A DNA stretch of 64,000 nucleotides, taken from contig NC_030854.1 of the NCBI RefSeq assembly GCF_000208745.1, positions 17,001,620-17,065,619 on the forward strand, written 5' to 3'. This DNA is from Theobroma cacao. Lineage: Eukaryota > Streptophyta > Magnoliopsida > Malvales > Malvaceae. The position numbers and the translations under genes were made by a program. This document shows, in pieces, positions 21,656 to 34,600 of the stretch. The first letter of the stretch is position 1. Each line of letters begins with the position of its first letter. Under the pieces are notes generated by a model. It saw nothing but the letters and a program-made list of their open reading frames with translations, ran no database searches and was not told where the DNA came from.

Positions 21656-24600
21656 AATAAAATTTTGACCTCAAAATTTTAGTTACTGAACTTAGAGAAA
21701 ATGTGGGGGTATTGTTTTCTCATCTAATGCTCGACCTCTTATGTCCTCCCCTTTATAGGGAATTTCGATTTGTACACCTTATTTACCTCCAATTCAACTC
21801 GAGTACTTCACTTATGTTTATTATTATTCTTTAAAATCAGATCAACAGTAACCTTCACAATTATGATCTCTTATAACGAGACACCAAGCATGCTTTTATT
21901 ACTATCATTAAAGTTGAACCATAACTCCATCTCAATCATATCAATTTCGATCACATTTTACACTTATTTAGGTATACCAATCACTATCTTATTACTTCAT
22001 TCCATATCAAATTTCTTGACTTTCATTCATTCATTCCATCCTCATAGAATATTGTGTAGTTTACAGTATCATTAACATGCCATGTTCATTCTTATACATA
22101 TCCTCAACGTTAGGGAAGATTAATGGCTTCAATTATTTCCACATACTTCATGTTTACCTTGCATTTAGGAAATTTCAATCTTCTTAATCCTATTAATCCA
22201 TCTAATATAGCTTAATTGCACTATAGATTACATTTCCTTAACTATTTCCCAAAAATTCCTTAGGTATCCATAAATCGACTTCTGATAAGATTCTTGATCA
22301 TTACATTATCTATACAACTCATTAAATATATTGAGTTCAAATCTCGAACCACTAAAACCATTCTTCATTTTAGTTGGGTACATCACTAACTCTACACACA
22401 CATGTACATGCACATTCAAATGTCCATATTCCTCATTATGTATACGGGTCTCTATTTTCAAATACCTTTAGACTAATCTCTTTGTTCATTCCCATCCATA
22501 ACCAAGATTCAATAGAATAATCTTCATAATTCATACAAATTCTCATCATGACTGTGCATAGTTCCACATCATTTACATACTTATACTCTCTTTTTATCAT
22601 TTCCAATTATATACTTAAGTTTCCTTGCACTATATATCATTGCATCATAATGTCATCTCCATTGAATTCTAATCTATTATGCGTGTATGCTTTATAATCC
22701 CATTGATACTTCAAAGATTTATCTTAACTTGATCATTGCATCTTATGCAATACCACAATTCCTAAAAGTCATCCTTTTTCCTCGATTATTCTTCATGCCT
22801 CTATATTACCTTGTATCCTTCTTGCATTCCGATATTGATTTATCACTTAAAACTCAGACTCATTTGAATCATGTATGCCTCAAGCATTTTTGAATTCCAA
22901 TTTTACATAATATATTAGGAAAGTTTCATTATCTGACTTCATTATCAAGGTTAACTTCAATCATCCTTTGTTCCACTCTTTCATATGAACATAACATCAT
23001 TCTCCCTTAGCCAATTTATAAACTGCACTTGAAATTTCAAAACTTGAAACTCGATTCGCCTCAAGTACTTTTCATTGTTAATACTAATATCATTCTCAAC
23101 TTACAGTTTCCTTTTTATAACCACATAACTTAGTGCTTGTTTTCACGAGATCCAGGGTAGAACTTCTCTTGAGTATTTCCTTGGGGATATCTATCTTAAA
23201 CTTATGTCTCACAACATGTGTTCACTTAAACCATAACTTAGCCATTTATGTGGCATCCTTTCGGGGTCCACTCAGAGGTATTGTTACGTCTGGGTCCCCA
23301 TCACTTGACTTACTCGCATACGTTGCGCCTAAAGGCGACACAACAGGCCTTGTAGGACCTTCTCGCCAAGTTTCGAACCCTAGAACTTTTTCTCCCCCAC
23401 CCCGAAGGGAACACCTTTAACCATTTCAACTTTAACTCATTCATATCGATACCTTCCAAAACCTTAAAACTCCAGCTAACAAAACTTAGAATCAAGTTCA
23501 ATGACTTTAGGTTAACTCGTAAGTTCAACTTCACATCTATCTCATTTTATTCATGCGTCCTAGACATGAAGTGTTCTTAGCACCGCGGCACGGTGGCTGT
23601 TGGAGTTTCCTTAATCAATGTTATTCATTTATATTTAAGGTTACTACACTAGTCATTCTTAACCGTTTGGTTTCCCTCCAAGCTTACGTCACAATTTCCA
23701 TAACCATTTATATCCTCTTGTGCTTATCACATATAATAGGTAAAGTTGATATTTTCAAATTCCTCTCATCCTATAACATTTATCAACAATCAATAAATTC
23801 CACTTTAGAATACTCTTTCCATATTGTATAGTAACTTCACCATATAGTATCACGGCACTATGTTCCTCCATTCTACTATCATGCATACTCTACAGAAATT
23901 AATTAAAAGATTTACGTACCTTAACTAATGCTAATTCCATTTAATCATATATTAAATACTCCAAACTCGTAAATTACAACTCCAAGTGTATGTCCATAGA
24001 TTGATAATCTTTATATATTTCATGATCATGAAAACTACAACTTACAAACTAGCTTTCGATCATCTGCACACTATTAGAACATTAATTTCAACATGTTTAG
24101 TTCTCCTTTGGTGGTATGTTAAGACCATTCTTGGATACTTTTCCATATTAATATTGATATGCCTTTACCATAGCATTTAGTGCAAATTTGATGAAGGAAT
24201 TGTCTCCAAATAACTCTGAAATACATAATTATCAAATTGTATACCACTAAATGTTAAGATCTTGACTTTATTCAGCAATAACCAATCACATTTATTAAGT
24301 GAATAATTTACTTAGTTATTACACCTTGCCTTTGAGATCATAAGATCAAAGTTGTCCTAAACTTAGGATGCAGAAGTTCTCTCTCTTAGAGTATATCCAA
24401 ACATCAACATTTTCTAAATTCCTTACTCTGGGGAGATCACCTTCAAGACTGATCATTCATATCATAGGCCACACCTTGAATCGAATAAACTTTTAAATTG
24501 ATCTTTCAAGTAATTCATATATCAGTCTCAATTATAGAACTTCATATGGCACTTAGACTAGATTCAACATTTTCAAATCATTTAACCTCAAGCTGCCAAT

Positions 24601-25147
24601 TCCACATCTAGTCCTTTAACCCCTTGGCTCCCCCTTTTTCTATGCATAGCAAAGTTCAAGCTCATCCTTAGAGTAGATTTGTTTACTAATTTCTTACTTC
24701 ATGACCACACATTAATTATAGTAATCGTTGATACTCACTCTCGAGTTAATTCACGTGCTTATATCCATGAACTATAATAGGTCCAATCAATTCTTGAAAT
24801 CTCACAATCACTTAATCGAAATCAACACTAGTTCCCTCTAAGCTACTGTACCTATTCAGCACATATTCACATATAAAATATTTCAAAATCCCAACACCAC
24901 TTTTATATGGGCATAACAAGCTCAATTAACATAGTATTTTTATCTTCGTGCACATAAGTATGGGTTTACTCTTACCTCAATGCTTAATTTATACACTCCA
25001 AGTGAATTACAACCATCATTATTCATTCTAATCAAAGTGCGCTCCTTATTACCATTATCACACGTGCTCCTTTATATTAACCCCAATACAATCCATAGTC
25101 CCCAAATCTTTTTCCAATTGACAACCATGAGTTCAATTATAACTCCA

Positions 25148-25209
25148 CCAAATGAATAAATTATTACAGCCTATTAGTCCAAATGAATAAATTATTACAG
25201 CCTATTAGT
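25148..25209. repeat. 31-bp tandem duplication
   Basis: Two identical adjacent copies of CCAAATGAATAAATTATTAC... (31 bp: 25148-25178 and 25179-25209) in the B- interior. Exact identity implies a recent local duplication. Confidence 0.9.
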
Positions 25210-25601
25210 CCAACTCTAAATTTCTCCATCCTTAATCGGAGGGATATATCATTTCATTAATCTTTCATTTGGAGCATTCGTTTTAAGATCTCTCTAACAC
25301 TGGCTCGTGTCACGGGTGGCATCTTAAACTCGGACAACGACCCTACTTATGACCTTTGTATGACATTAACAAAGAAGTGGATTACTGGGAACAAGAGTAT
25401 ATAGCTCTCTGTCTATGACTTATGCTCCCATAAGATCTATAAGAAGAAACAGAACGAGTCTAAACAACTCCAAATTCTATATGCAGTTGCACGTATTCTA
25501 TTCTATCAAACCTAACTTAACTTAACTTAACTTGGGCCACACTGACACTGTAGTTTTTAAAACAACTTTAAACCCAAAAGCTCTAATCTTTAAAACCAAA
25601 A

Positions 25602-25613
25602 GCTCTGATACCA
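25602..25613 (-). other. B- primer binding site (intact)
   Basis: GCTCTGATACCA on the plus strand is the reverse complement of TGGTATCAGAGC, complementary to the 3' end of initiator tRNA-Met, 7 bp from the LTR edge. Confidence 0.9.
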
Positions 25614-25620
25614 ATAGAAT

Positions 25621-28544
25621 TGTCACGACCCGAAACTCCCATCAAGCTCGTGACAATTGCTGTGACGTCCCGATAGACATTCATTACTCGAAATGTCAAT
25701 CGAAACCTCGCAAGGCTTAACATCAATTTTTCTTGCTTCCCCTATGAGTATTAGTCACTAAAATTATGTTTTGAGAGATTATAAACTATTTCCAAATCAA
25801 AACAATAGAAAAACAATTTTTTTCTCATAAGGGCATTTTGGTCATTTTCCTCAAAAATCTCAAAATCCACTAAAAATGTAGTATGCGAGTACAAAACACA
25901 TAATTCAAAATAAAAAATAAGTTTAAACATCTAAAACCCTCATTTAAAATGAAATTATGATTATTAAAATAAAATAAAAATATTGAATAAAATATTCAAT
26001 TTTCTCATAAAATAATATTTTTAGAACACTGCATAAATAATTTTTACAGAGTAAAAGCAAAATAAATTTATATCTATTGTAATATAGTAAGCCGAATTAT
26101 TTAATTTAATTTACAGTAACAAGTGGGCCCATGAATGACTAAAAGTATTAAAAGCAGTAAACCTACAGTTTTTGAGGAAGTAAAGCCAACTATAGCCTTC
26201 GACGATATCAGTTATCTACAGCTTATATTGAGCCCGAAATGGGTGAAAAGAATGGTGGTGAGATTATATAATCCCAGTGAGTAAACAGATACCATCTAAA
26301 ATATCTAAAGTTGAGTAAATGGAGACAGATAAAACAGTTTAATATACTATAATTCATCACCTTTCAACTCATTTCAATCAAATAAAATCAATTCATATAA
26401 ATCAAGTAATCAACATGGCTTATGAATTTCTTAAAACTTTGGCTCGTGCCAAAAATCATTTTCATACCCAGTTATCAGGGATGCCTTGATCGAGGGCTAT
26501 CCCAATCGAGTCCGCCAAGGCTGTTAAAAAGTTATATACGCATAAATCCTATTTTATTATGAAAACATAGCTGTTCCTTGGCGTTAGCGGAGTTCATCAT
26601 CATGAGGTGGTTTGGCGTGAAGTGAACTCTAAAGTTATACCTCGGGAGTTACCCTACTCGCCTCTCCAACCGAGGTAAAATATGATCAGGTTCCGTGCCC
26701 CTCTAATAGGCTAGTCCACAAAACCAGCCCACTGCAGCAAGCTAAACCCACCATACAATAAAAATTCAACAGCATGATATGGTAATTTTATCATTATCCA
26801 GCCCATCAAGCCAAACAACAATTTATACATTTCAACACAAATACCAATTCAGCCATTCATGCCAATATTGTCATAAGCCAATCAATTAGAACCATAAATT
26901 CACAATACATCAAATGGTCTCCAATTACTCTATTTGCAAAGCCATCATTCAATTTTAAAATAATTTTATGAAATCATTTTATTTAAACGCATTTTGTTTG
27001 TAAAACCTAAAAATTAACCATTTAAACTCATTTTCCATAAAATTCACAAAATCAGATAAAACCACTCTAGTTAATTAAGACGATAATAAGGTTACTCACA
27101 ATGTCTAGAGTGCAGATTTTCGAAGTACTTTGACTACTGGTCATCGGATGCAATTTCCTTACCTTTATTGGAGGACTCACCACCTTGACAGAGTACAAAA
27201 TCAAGAACATTACTACATTGGTACTAAATCAAAATTAAACTAATTTAGACTACTAATGCATGATATGGGATGCAAAATGCACGGGTAACCATCTAAACCC
27301 GGTATTGGCCTAATTCATCTTATCACTTGATTAATTGGCCAACGCGTTCAATTTAGCTCCAAATTGCTCCATTTCTTTTCCAATACCTTAATTCACCAAA
27401 CACAAGTCAAATAACCTAAAATTTGACAAAACCATCTTCACTTTTATTCTTAGAATTTTCGGTCAATAATGGTGCATTAACACCGTGATTTTTCCTACTA
27501 CTTTTCCACACCATAATTCATCATTTTCTAATTAATTCTCTTAAAATAAAAAATCCAATTCATCCTCACTAATACAAGGTAGGTTCGGCCATTGATGGGT
27601 GATGGGAAAATGAATTCTTTTCTTATTGTTTTGCTTCTAGACATGGTCAACTAACTAAAAACACTAATATAACTTGAAATCAAATCAATCCAACATCATT
27701 CTCTCTCCATACCCATTCAACTAGCCATGAATTCACCATGAAAACATGAAATTTAACCATGGAAAATAAGGAGAAATGCTTAAGGGAAATAGATTTCAAC
27801 TACAAATTGAGAAATCTCAATTTTTTCACTTGTTTTCCTTAATTTTCCACACTTTTTCTCTTGAAATTCTCTACCTAGGGTTTTTGTTCTTCTTTGGCCG
27901 GCCATATGAATGAGAAATGGGCTGATTTTGTGCTAATTTATAAGGAAAATAATGAATGGATGAGATTTTGACACATGTCACCATTCCATGGGTCCATGTG
28001 TCATACTTAGCCATTACGAAATCTCTCTCCACCATTTAAATTTTCTCAATTATCCATGATTATATTGGGTAAAATCCATGTGCTGGACAAGTGTTGGGTG
28101 GTGTAAAATTACAATTTTGCCCCTAAGGTGGCAAAATGACTATTTTGCCCTTATGCTCGAAAAAAATGTCAGAATTAAAATTTTTCACTTCTCAAACTCA
28201 AATTATGTTCTAAATAGTCAATTGTGATCAAAAACTTCTTCCAACATTCCAATTTTTAACCTCGGGTGGCAAAATGACCATTTTGCCCCTAGGTCATGAA
28301 AATTCCAATTTGACTCTAAATCGGTTCTCGAACTCTGAATCACCATTTTAAGTCATTCTGGGGTTTTAAAATTCTCAATTTCAACTTAAAATCTCTATTC
28401 AGACTAGTTCGAGGTTTAATTCAACTTAATTGTACCATTTGGGACAATATCGTCCTTTAACGATTTTCAAGGTACCCAAGTAAGCAAACATGCATTCTTA
28501 TGTAAGAATGGCATAATAAACATATTGTAGAGTCGGGCTTGGCA
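25621..28544 (-). repeat. B- 5' LTR (minus strand)
   Basis: 2924 bp, paired with 18696-21639. On the plus strand it starts TGTCACGACCCGAAACTCCC and ends GGGCTTGGCA, so its terminal TG is intact on the minus strand. Confidence 0.92.
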
Positions 28545-30084
28545 CTGGATGTATATGGGAATCTTTTGGTAGGACAGAAATGGATTAGCATTTTGACTAT
28601 TAAGGAAAGATATTTATCTTAGTGGCATGGTTGATCATCTTAGATAATTATTGAAGACTGATGTGGAAAGTCATTAATGATTCAAGCAATTACCCTAATT
28701 AACAATGAATATATTTTGCAGTACTAAGAAATGGATACTGATTAACATAATGAACTTTTGGGGTGATAACTCTTGATTTTGATGAGATATAAAAAGCCAT
28801 TTGAATTAATGATGTTTGTTGGAAATTATTACTTATCGAAGTATGTGAGATTTGATATGATTCCGAATGCAAAGCTAAATAAATAAAATTCTTATTTATG
28901 GGACAAATTGTATCAGAGAAGATAATTCTTGAGCAAACACATTGAATTAAGGGACTATGTTATAATAAGCAGGTTCAGTGTATTGTAATTGCACGAGATA
29001 TTGGGAGACAGTGTGGTAAGACTAACAATTAATCATGGAGATGTGAAATTGGGAATCTTAACTGTGGTTACAATTCGAAAGGATATGGAAGGGATCAATG
29101 AGGCTCTAGATGACATTTTGAGCGATTAATATGATAAAGTCAAAGATTGTAAGCTTGAGGGTGGATGAAGTATAAAATGATGCCATAACATTATAGGAAG
29201 ATAATCTAATACAAATATGGTCCATTAGAGATAAATGAAGGAACTTGAAAAAGATAAATTTTTGATTAATAAGGATTGTGAGTATAAGTGTAGTAAAAGA
29301 TGAACTATTTTCGTGGTCTTTGTACTGGAAGTTAATAAACTATTGAAGTTATAAGACAAGGAAGATGATCAGAAATGGATAATGAAAATAATGGGATACC
29401 ATAAATAATAAGTAATTATGTGTATGATGATGTATATATTGTGAATTCATTACACCATATGGGAAAGATGTCCTAAGGTGGGACTTGAAATATGTAGATT
29501 TTTAGATATGCTCTAGGGGGAAACTTCTGCATCCTAAATTCGAGATATCTTGATCTTACAACTGCAAGGACGAGATGTAATAATTAAGTGAATTATCCAC
29601 TTTATAAATGTAATTAGTTAAGAACGCCTAATGGCTAGAAAGCATGAGTAAACTGTAAGCAGCATAAAGATTGGACTCACAAGTTGGAAAATGGTCATTG
29701 GTTTTGATGTTGAATTTTTTTATTGGGAGTCTTAAGTGCATTGGGGGAGTGTTAAGATGAATAATATGTTGACTAAAGTCAAATCTTAAGAAATAAGGTA
29801 AACCTTGTAAAAGGTTAAAGAGGAAGTGAGGGAAAGGTTAGATGAATGTATGAGATATTGATAAGAGATGTCAATACCAAGTGATAAGAGTGTGAATGAA
29901 GATTTCAAGAATGATATAGCAAATGAGTTTATATAGAGTATTGTTACGAGAATTTACAAATCTTGTTTTGACTTTGTTGAAAGGAAAGGATTAGTGATAA
30001 CACAAGTAAACTACGTGGTATGCTAGAAACCCTTGGAGATAAGTTGAAGCATAAGTAGTTAAGCATGCATGTAAATATTTTGGT
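28545..30084 (+). other. B+ internal region between the two nested elements
   Basis: 1.5 kb of AT-rich B-family internal sequence, with no ORF above about 60 residues and no recognisable motif. It ends at the GAGCA duplication of element C. Confidence 0.7.
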
Positions 30085-30089
30085 GAGCA

Positions 30090-33000
30090 AGTAAAACCCA
30101 ACCCTATAAATATATGTTATGACATACATGCACTTAGTAGCATGTTATTATGCTAGGAAAGCACCTAAGAAAAGATGAAACCCGGTATTGTACCTAACGG
30201 TACACTTGAGTTGATTTAACCTCGAATTAGTTCAAATACGAATTGTATGATGAAATTTAATATTTTACAGTCCAAGAATGACTAAAAATGATTGTTCGGA
30301 GTTCGAGGGTTCATTAGGGATAAAATTGAAAATTTTGATGTTTAAGGGTAAAATCGTTATTTTGCTACTTACGATAATAATATGATAATGGAGTGAAATT
30401 TTTGACAAAGATTAACTATTTGGAGTATAATTTAATGATAGAAAGTGAAAAAGTTTAATTCTGGTGATTTCTGGAGTGTAGGGGCAAAATCGTAATTTTG
30501 CCACTCGCGGACAAAATTTAAGATTTTGAGAGAATTTAGATCAAACTTGACAAATTGGAGAATAGCATGAGTATAAGGGATGAAAAATATGTCTATGGGC
30601 AATATTTCAGTTTTTTGGGCAAAAATGTAATTTTTCACTTTTACGGGGATAAAAGTGTAAATTTAAAAAATTACTCCACTGAGAGTTTGAATAAGTCTGA
30701 GAATTTTATCTAAGCTATGGATATGTGGGACAAGTGTATGGTGAAAATTTGGAAACAAATTGATGAAATTTTAAAAATGGGCCAACGGGAAAGTGACACG
30801 TGGCATTTTTTTAATGAAATAATATTATTTTAATGAAAAGTTAGCCCATTTAAACCCCATTTTAAGTGCTGGCCGGCCTTAAGGGAGAACAAGAGAGAAA
30901 ATAGAGAGGAAAGGAAGAAAAAAAGAAAAAACCAAAGAGAAACAAGAAAATTCAAAGGGGAATTGACGTTTTTCACCTGTTTACGCGTCTAACGGTAAGA
31001 TTTTTCGATTTTAACTTGATTTCTACCTTTCCTATGCCTTTATTTCCATTTAGCATGCTTGAGGAGAGAGATTAAAAAGTGATATCAAGGGCTGGACGAA
31101 ATTCTATGGGAGAGAAATTGAAATTTTTAGGTTTTGATTTTTAGTTAAATTGATAGTTTTAGTTAGTTAAATGTGTATAGAAATTAAATTGGGCAGAAAG
31201 CATGAAATTTTCGCAATACCCACTCTTGGCTGGATGCTCAATGCTGTACAATGATGATGAATTGATTTTATTCTAAGGAAAATGAAGAGAAAATGATGAA
31301 AAACGATTAAACATGATAGAAAAACAAAGTAGAAAATTAACCGAGTTAATGTCCCATTTTTTGCCGAATTTTCCAAGAAAGTGAGTGAGCTGATTTTGGT
31401 GATTTTAGAGGGATATTGACTGATAATTAATGGTTAGAAATGTTGGAGAGAAAATGGGATAATTTAGAGCTAAAATGGAGAGCGTTAGCAATTTATCGGG
31501 TAAAGTGCCAAAAATAGGTTAATACCGTGTTTAAGCCATTTTTGGGTATTGCATTTCATACCATGCATTAGTATAAAATTTAAGTCAAATATATAGTGAT
31601 TTAGCATTAATGTGATGAATTGAGTAAATTTTTGCAATGTGTCAAGGAGGAGAGCCTTCCGGTAAAGGTAAGGAAATCGTACCCGACGTGTAGTTATCGA
31701 GGCACCTAGAAAGCTTTTAGTTTGTACAAACAGTGAGTAAACCTATTATTATTATAAATTATCTAGAGTTTATTTTTAAATGATCTTTATGGATTTTATG
31801 AAATGAAAATGAGATTAAAATGGGATTTTTGATGTTTTAGAAATAAATGTGACAAATAAAAAATATATTGTGTTGATTATGAATTGAGTAATTGGAGGCT
31901 GACAATTATTTTGAAATATATATTTTCCTATGAATGGCTTATGAAATATGAGTATAAGTGGCTATATTTGATAAATTGCATTGGGAATTTATGTAAGCTA
32001 TTTTTATTATGCAGGTTGGGTAAATAAATAAAAGCCACGTTATACTGTCGAAATTTTATTAAAATTGGTGGGTTTAGTCACTGCAGTGACGGGTTTCCGT
32101 GGACTGCTTATTAGAGGGGCACAGTAAACCCAGTTATATAGTTACTCTGATTGTAGAGGTGAGGAGGGTAACTCCCGGGGTAGTATTAGAGCTCGCTTCA
32201 CGTCGAACCCCCACGTGAATGTGTAACTCGGCGAACGCCAAGGAACGACTTGTTTTAAAAATAAAAATGTGTTTCACGTGTGAATATTTTAACACCCTTG
32301 GCGGACTGGATTAGATGCCTCGGTCAAGGTATCCCCGAGGATTAGTTTTTGCTTGAGCCTTGTTTTCTTTTATAAAAGACATAAGCCTTAACAACTGTTT
32401 TGGTAAATTACAAATATTTTATGGTTTAAGAAATAAATTGAAAACATTATGAAATGGGTTGAAATTTGTTGTTTAAACTTGCCTCCATTTTACTCGCCTT
32501 TATATATTTATGATAATGTCTGTTTACTCATTGGGATTTTATAATCTCATCACCCTCCTTTCCACCCATTTTAGGTTCAGTATAGATTGTAGATAGCTGA
32601 TCTCATCGAGGACTACCATTGGATCCGCATTTTCCAAACTGTAAGTTCACAGTCCTATTTACTTTTGTTCATTCGGGGGCCTTCTTGTTATTGTAAATTA
32701 AATTAAATATTTTGGCTTACTGTATTTCAGTATGTATAAATTTATTTAGCTTTTACGTTATAAAAATTATTCACGTATAACTCTATAAATATTGCTTTAT
32801 AAGAAAATAGAATATTTCCCTTAATATTTCTTTTATTTTCTTATTATATTTAAATAACCGTAATTTCGTTTTAAATGAAGATTTTAGACTTTTAAACTCA
32901 TTTTGAATATGAATTATGTGTTTTGTACTTGTATATTACGTTTTAGCCAGTTTCGAAATTTTTGAGAAAAAATGACCAAAATACCCTTGTGTGGCGAAAA

Positions 33001-33195
33001 TTTTGTTTTGATTGTTTTTGATCTAAAATAGTGTATATTCTCTAAAAACTCGATATTAACAACGATTACTCATAGGAAAGGAAAGAAACTGATATGTAAG
33101 CCTTGCGGGGTTCCGGTTGGCATTCCGGATAATGAGTGTCAATCGGGACGTCGCAGCAATTGTCATGAGCCTGAGGGAGGTTTCGGGTCATGACA
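30090..33195 (+). repeat. C 5' LTR
   Basis: About 3106 bp. It starts near AGTAAAACCCAACCCTATAAATA and ends GGGTCATGACA. It has motifs GGGGCAAAATCGTAATTTTGCCAC (about 30480-30503) and an adjacent diverged copy. By eye about 12 differences from the 3' LTR over ~275 bp of U3. Confidence 0.9.
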
Positions 33196-33202
33196 ATTCG
33201 AT

Positions 33203-33214
33203 TGGTATCAGAGC
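33203..33214 (+). other. C primer binding site
   Basis: TGGTATCAGAGC, a perfect initiator tRNA-Met complement, 7 bp after the 5' LTR. Confidence 0.93.
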
Positions 33215-33376
33215 CTTTGGTTTTAAAGATAAGAGTTTTTGGTTTTAAAGTGGTTTTAAAAATTTACAGTATCAGTGCGGCCCCGAATTAAGTTAGGTTA
33301 GGTTGAATAGAATGCATGCATTTTCATATAGAGCCTAAGGTTCCCTAAGTTTGCTCGTTTTCTCTTATAGATTATT

Positions 33377-34600
33377 ATGCCTCCTCAACGCAAACGCCCA
33401 CCTCTCACTAGATCGGTTGAGAGGGGAAAAGGTCATTCCCAATGTCGTCAGTTAGTTGCAGTAGGGGAAGAATCGGCTGCGTCTACCATTTAGGCAGCAC
33501 CTACTACTAAGCAGGCTGATAGTCCCCCACATCCTCCACCTCCTCCGCCACCTACTGGTATTCCCGCCATGCCTACTAAGGCAGCACATGCATTGGCAGC
33601 TTTCTTTACCGCAATTGCTGGTGGAGCTCAGACTGGTCAAGTTCCACCTATAGTACCACCAGTTACTCCTTTAGTTCCACCACCGGTACAAGATGTATCC
33701 ATTTCCAAGAAGCTAAAAGAGGCTAGACAGCTCTGTTGTGTGTCTTTCACGGGTGAGTTGGATGCCACTGTGGCAAAGGACTGGATTAATCAAGTTTCAG
33801 AGACTCTCTTTGATATCAAATTAGACGACGACATGAAGCTGATGGTGGCTACGAGATTATTAGAGAAGAGGGCTCGTACTTGGTGGAATTCAGTGAAGTC
33901 CCGTTCCACTACTCCTTAGACGTGGTCCGATTTTCTCAAGGAATTCGATAGGCAGTATTTCACTTTTTTTCATCAAAAAGAAAAGAAAAGAGAATTTTTG
34001 AGTTTGAAATAGGGGAATCTAATTGTAGAGGAGTACGAGACTCGTTTTAACGAGTTGATGTTATATGTGCCGGATCTGGTGAAATCTGAGTAGAATCAGG
34101 CCAGTTATTTCGAGGAAAGGCTCCGTAATGAGATTAGAGAGCGGATGACAGTGACTGGTAGGGAGCCACATAAGGAGGTGGTACAGATGGCTTTACAGGC
34201 TGAGAAGCTCACGATTGAGAATAGGAGGATTCGGACTTAGTTTGCAAAAAGGAGGAATCCTAGTATGTCTTCTAGTCAGCCAATAAAAAGAGGCAAGGAC
34301 TCATCGATTTTAGGGAGTACTACTTTTGTTTCTGTGACATCTCCTCGACCTCCATTTCCACCATCACAACAGAGACCTTCGAGGTTTAGCAGAGCTGTTA
34401 TGATTGATTCTAGGAAGAGTTTCAGAGGTTCTGACCGATGCAAAAATTATGGGAATTATCATAGTGGGCTATGTAGAGGCCAACAAGATGTTTCCAATCT
34501 GGACAGATAGGTCATATTAGGAGTAATTGCCCACGGTTAGGACAAGCCACGATAGTTGCATCATTTTCACCAGCTCGCACTGATATGTAGAGGAGAGATT
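33377..34600 (+). pseudogene. gag: Chromovirus C gag (broken)
   Basis: Starts at ATG 33377 (MPPQRKRPP). A Pro-rich N-terminus leads into the Ty3-type capsid region: ELDATVAKDWINQV (about 33760), LLEKRARTWWNSV (about 33860), EFDRQYF, EEYETRFNELMLYVPDL (about 34030-34080), ERLRNEIRERM (about 34115). The nucleocapsid knuckle (about 34470-34535) lies across a one-base frameshift near 34480 and has its second Cys changed to Ser (CFQSGQIGHIRSNC). In-frame stops, all TAG, fall at 33491, 33917, 34010, 34091, 34238 and, in the shifted frame, 34588. The first five are in one frame with no indel between them. Each is one transition from CAG. Confidence 0.92.

Larger units (their letters stand above)
21640..25620 (-). 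other. B- internal region, no recognised coding
   Basis: About 4 kb of AT-rich sequence with only short scattered ORFs. Stretches are homologous (inverted) to B+ internal sequence; for example 23101-23150 pairs with 41630-41680, and 22081-22500 with about 42250-42690. A less AT-rich patch (about 23258-23420 and 23560-23610) has no counterpart in B+ and may be a small insertion or a region deleted from B+. I recognise no gag, pol or env motif. Confidence 0.75.
18696..28544 (-). mobile_element. Non-autonomous element B- (full length, minus strand) nested in B+
   Basis: An inverted copy of the B family inside B+: LTRs at 18696-21639 and 25621-28544, internal region 21640-25620 (3981 bp). On the minus strand the order is LTR (28544 to 25621), intact primer site TGGTATCAGAGC (25602-25613), internal region, polypurine tract, LTR. 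Flanks are CTTGA (18691-18695) and CTGGA (28545-28549), a 4/5 match, so the duplication is probable with one mutation. No gag-pol homology appears in the interior, which is homologous in part to B+ internal 41375-42855. Confidence 0.92.
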
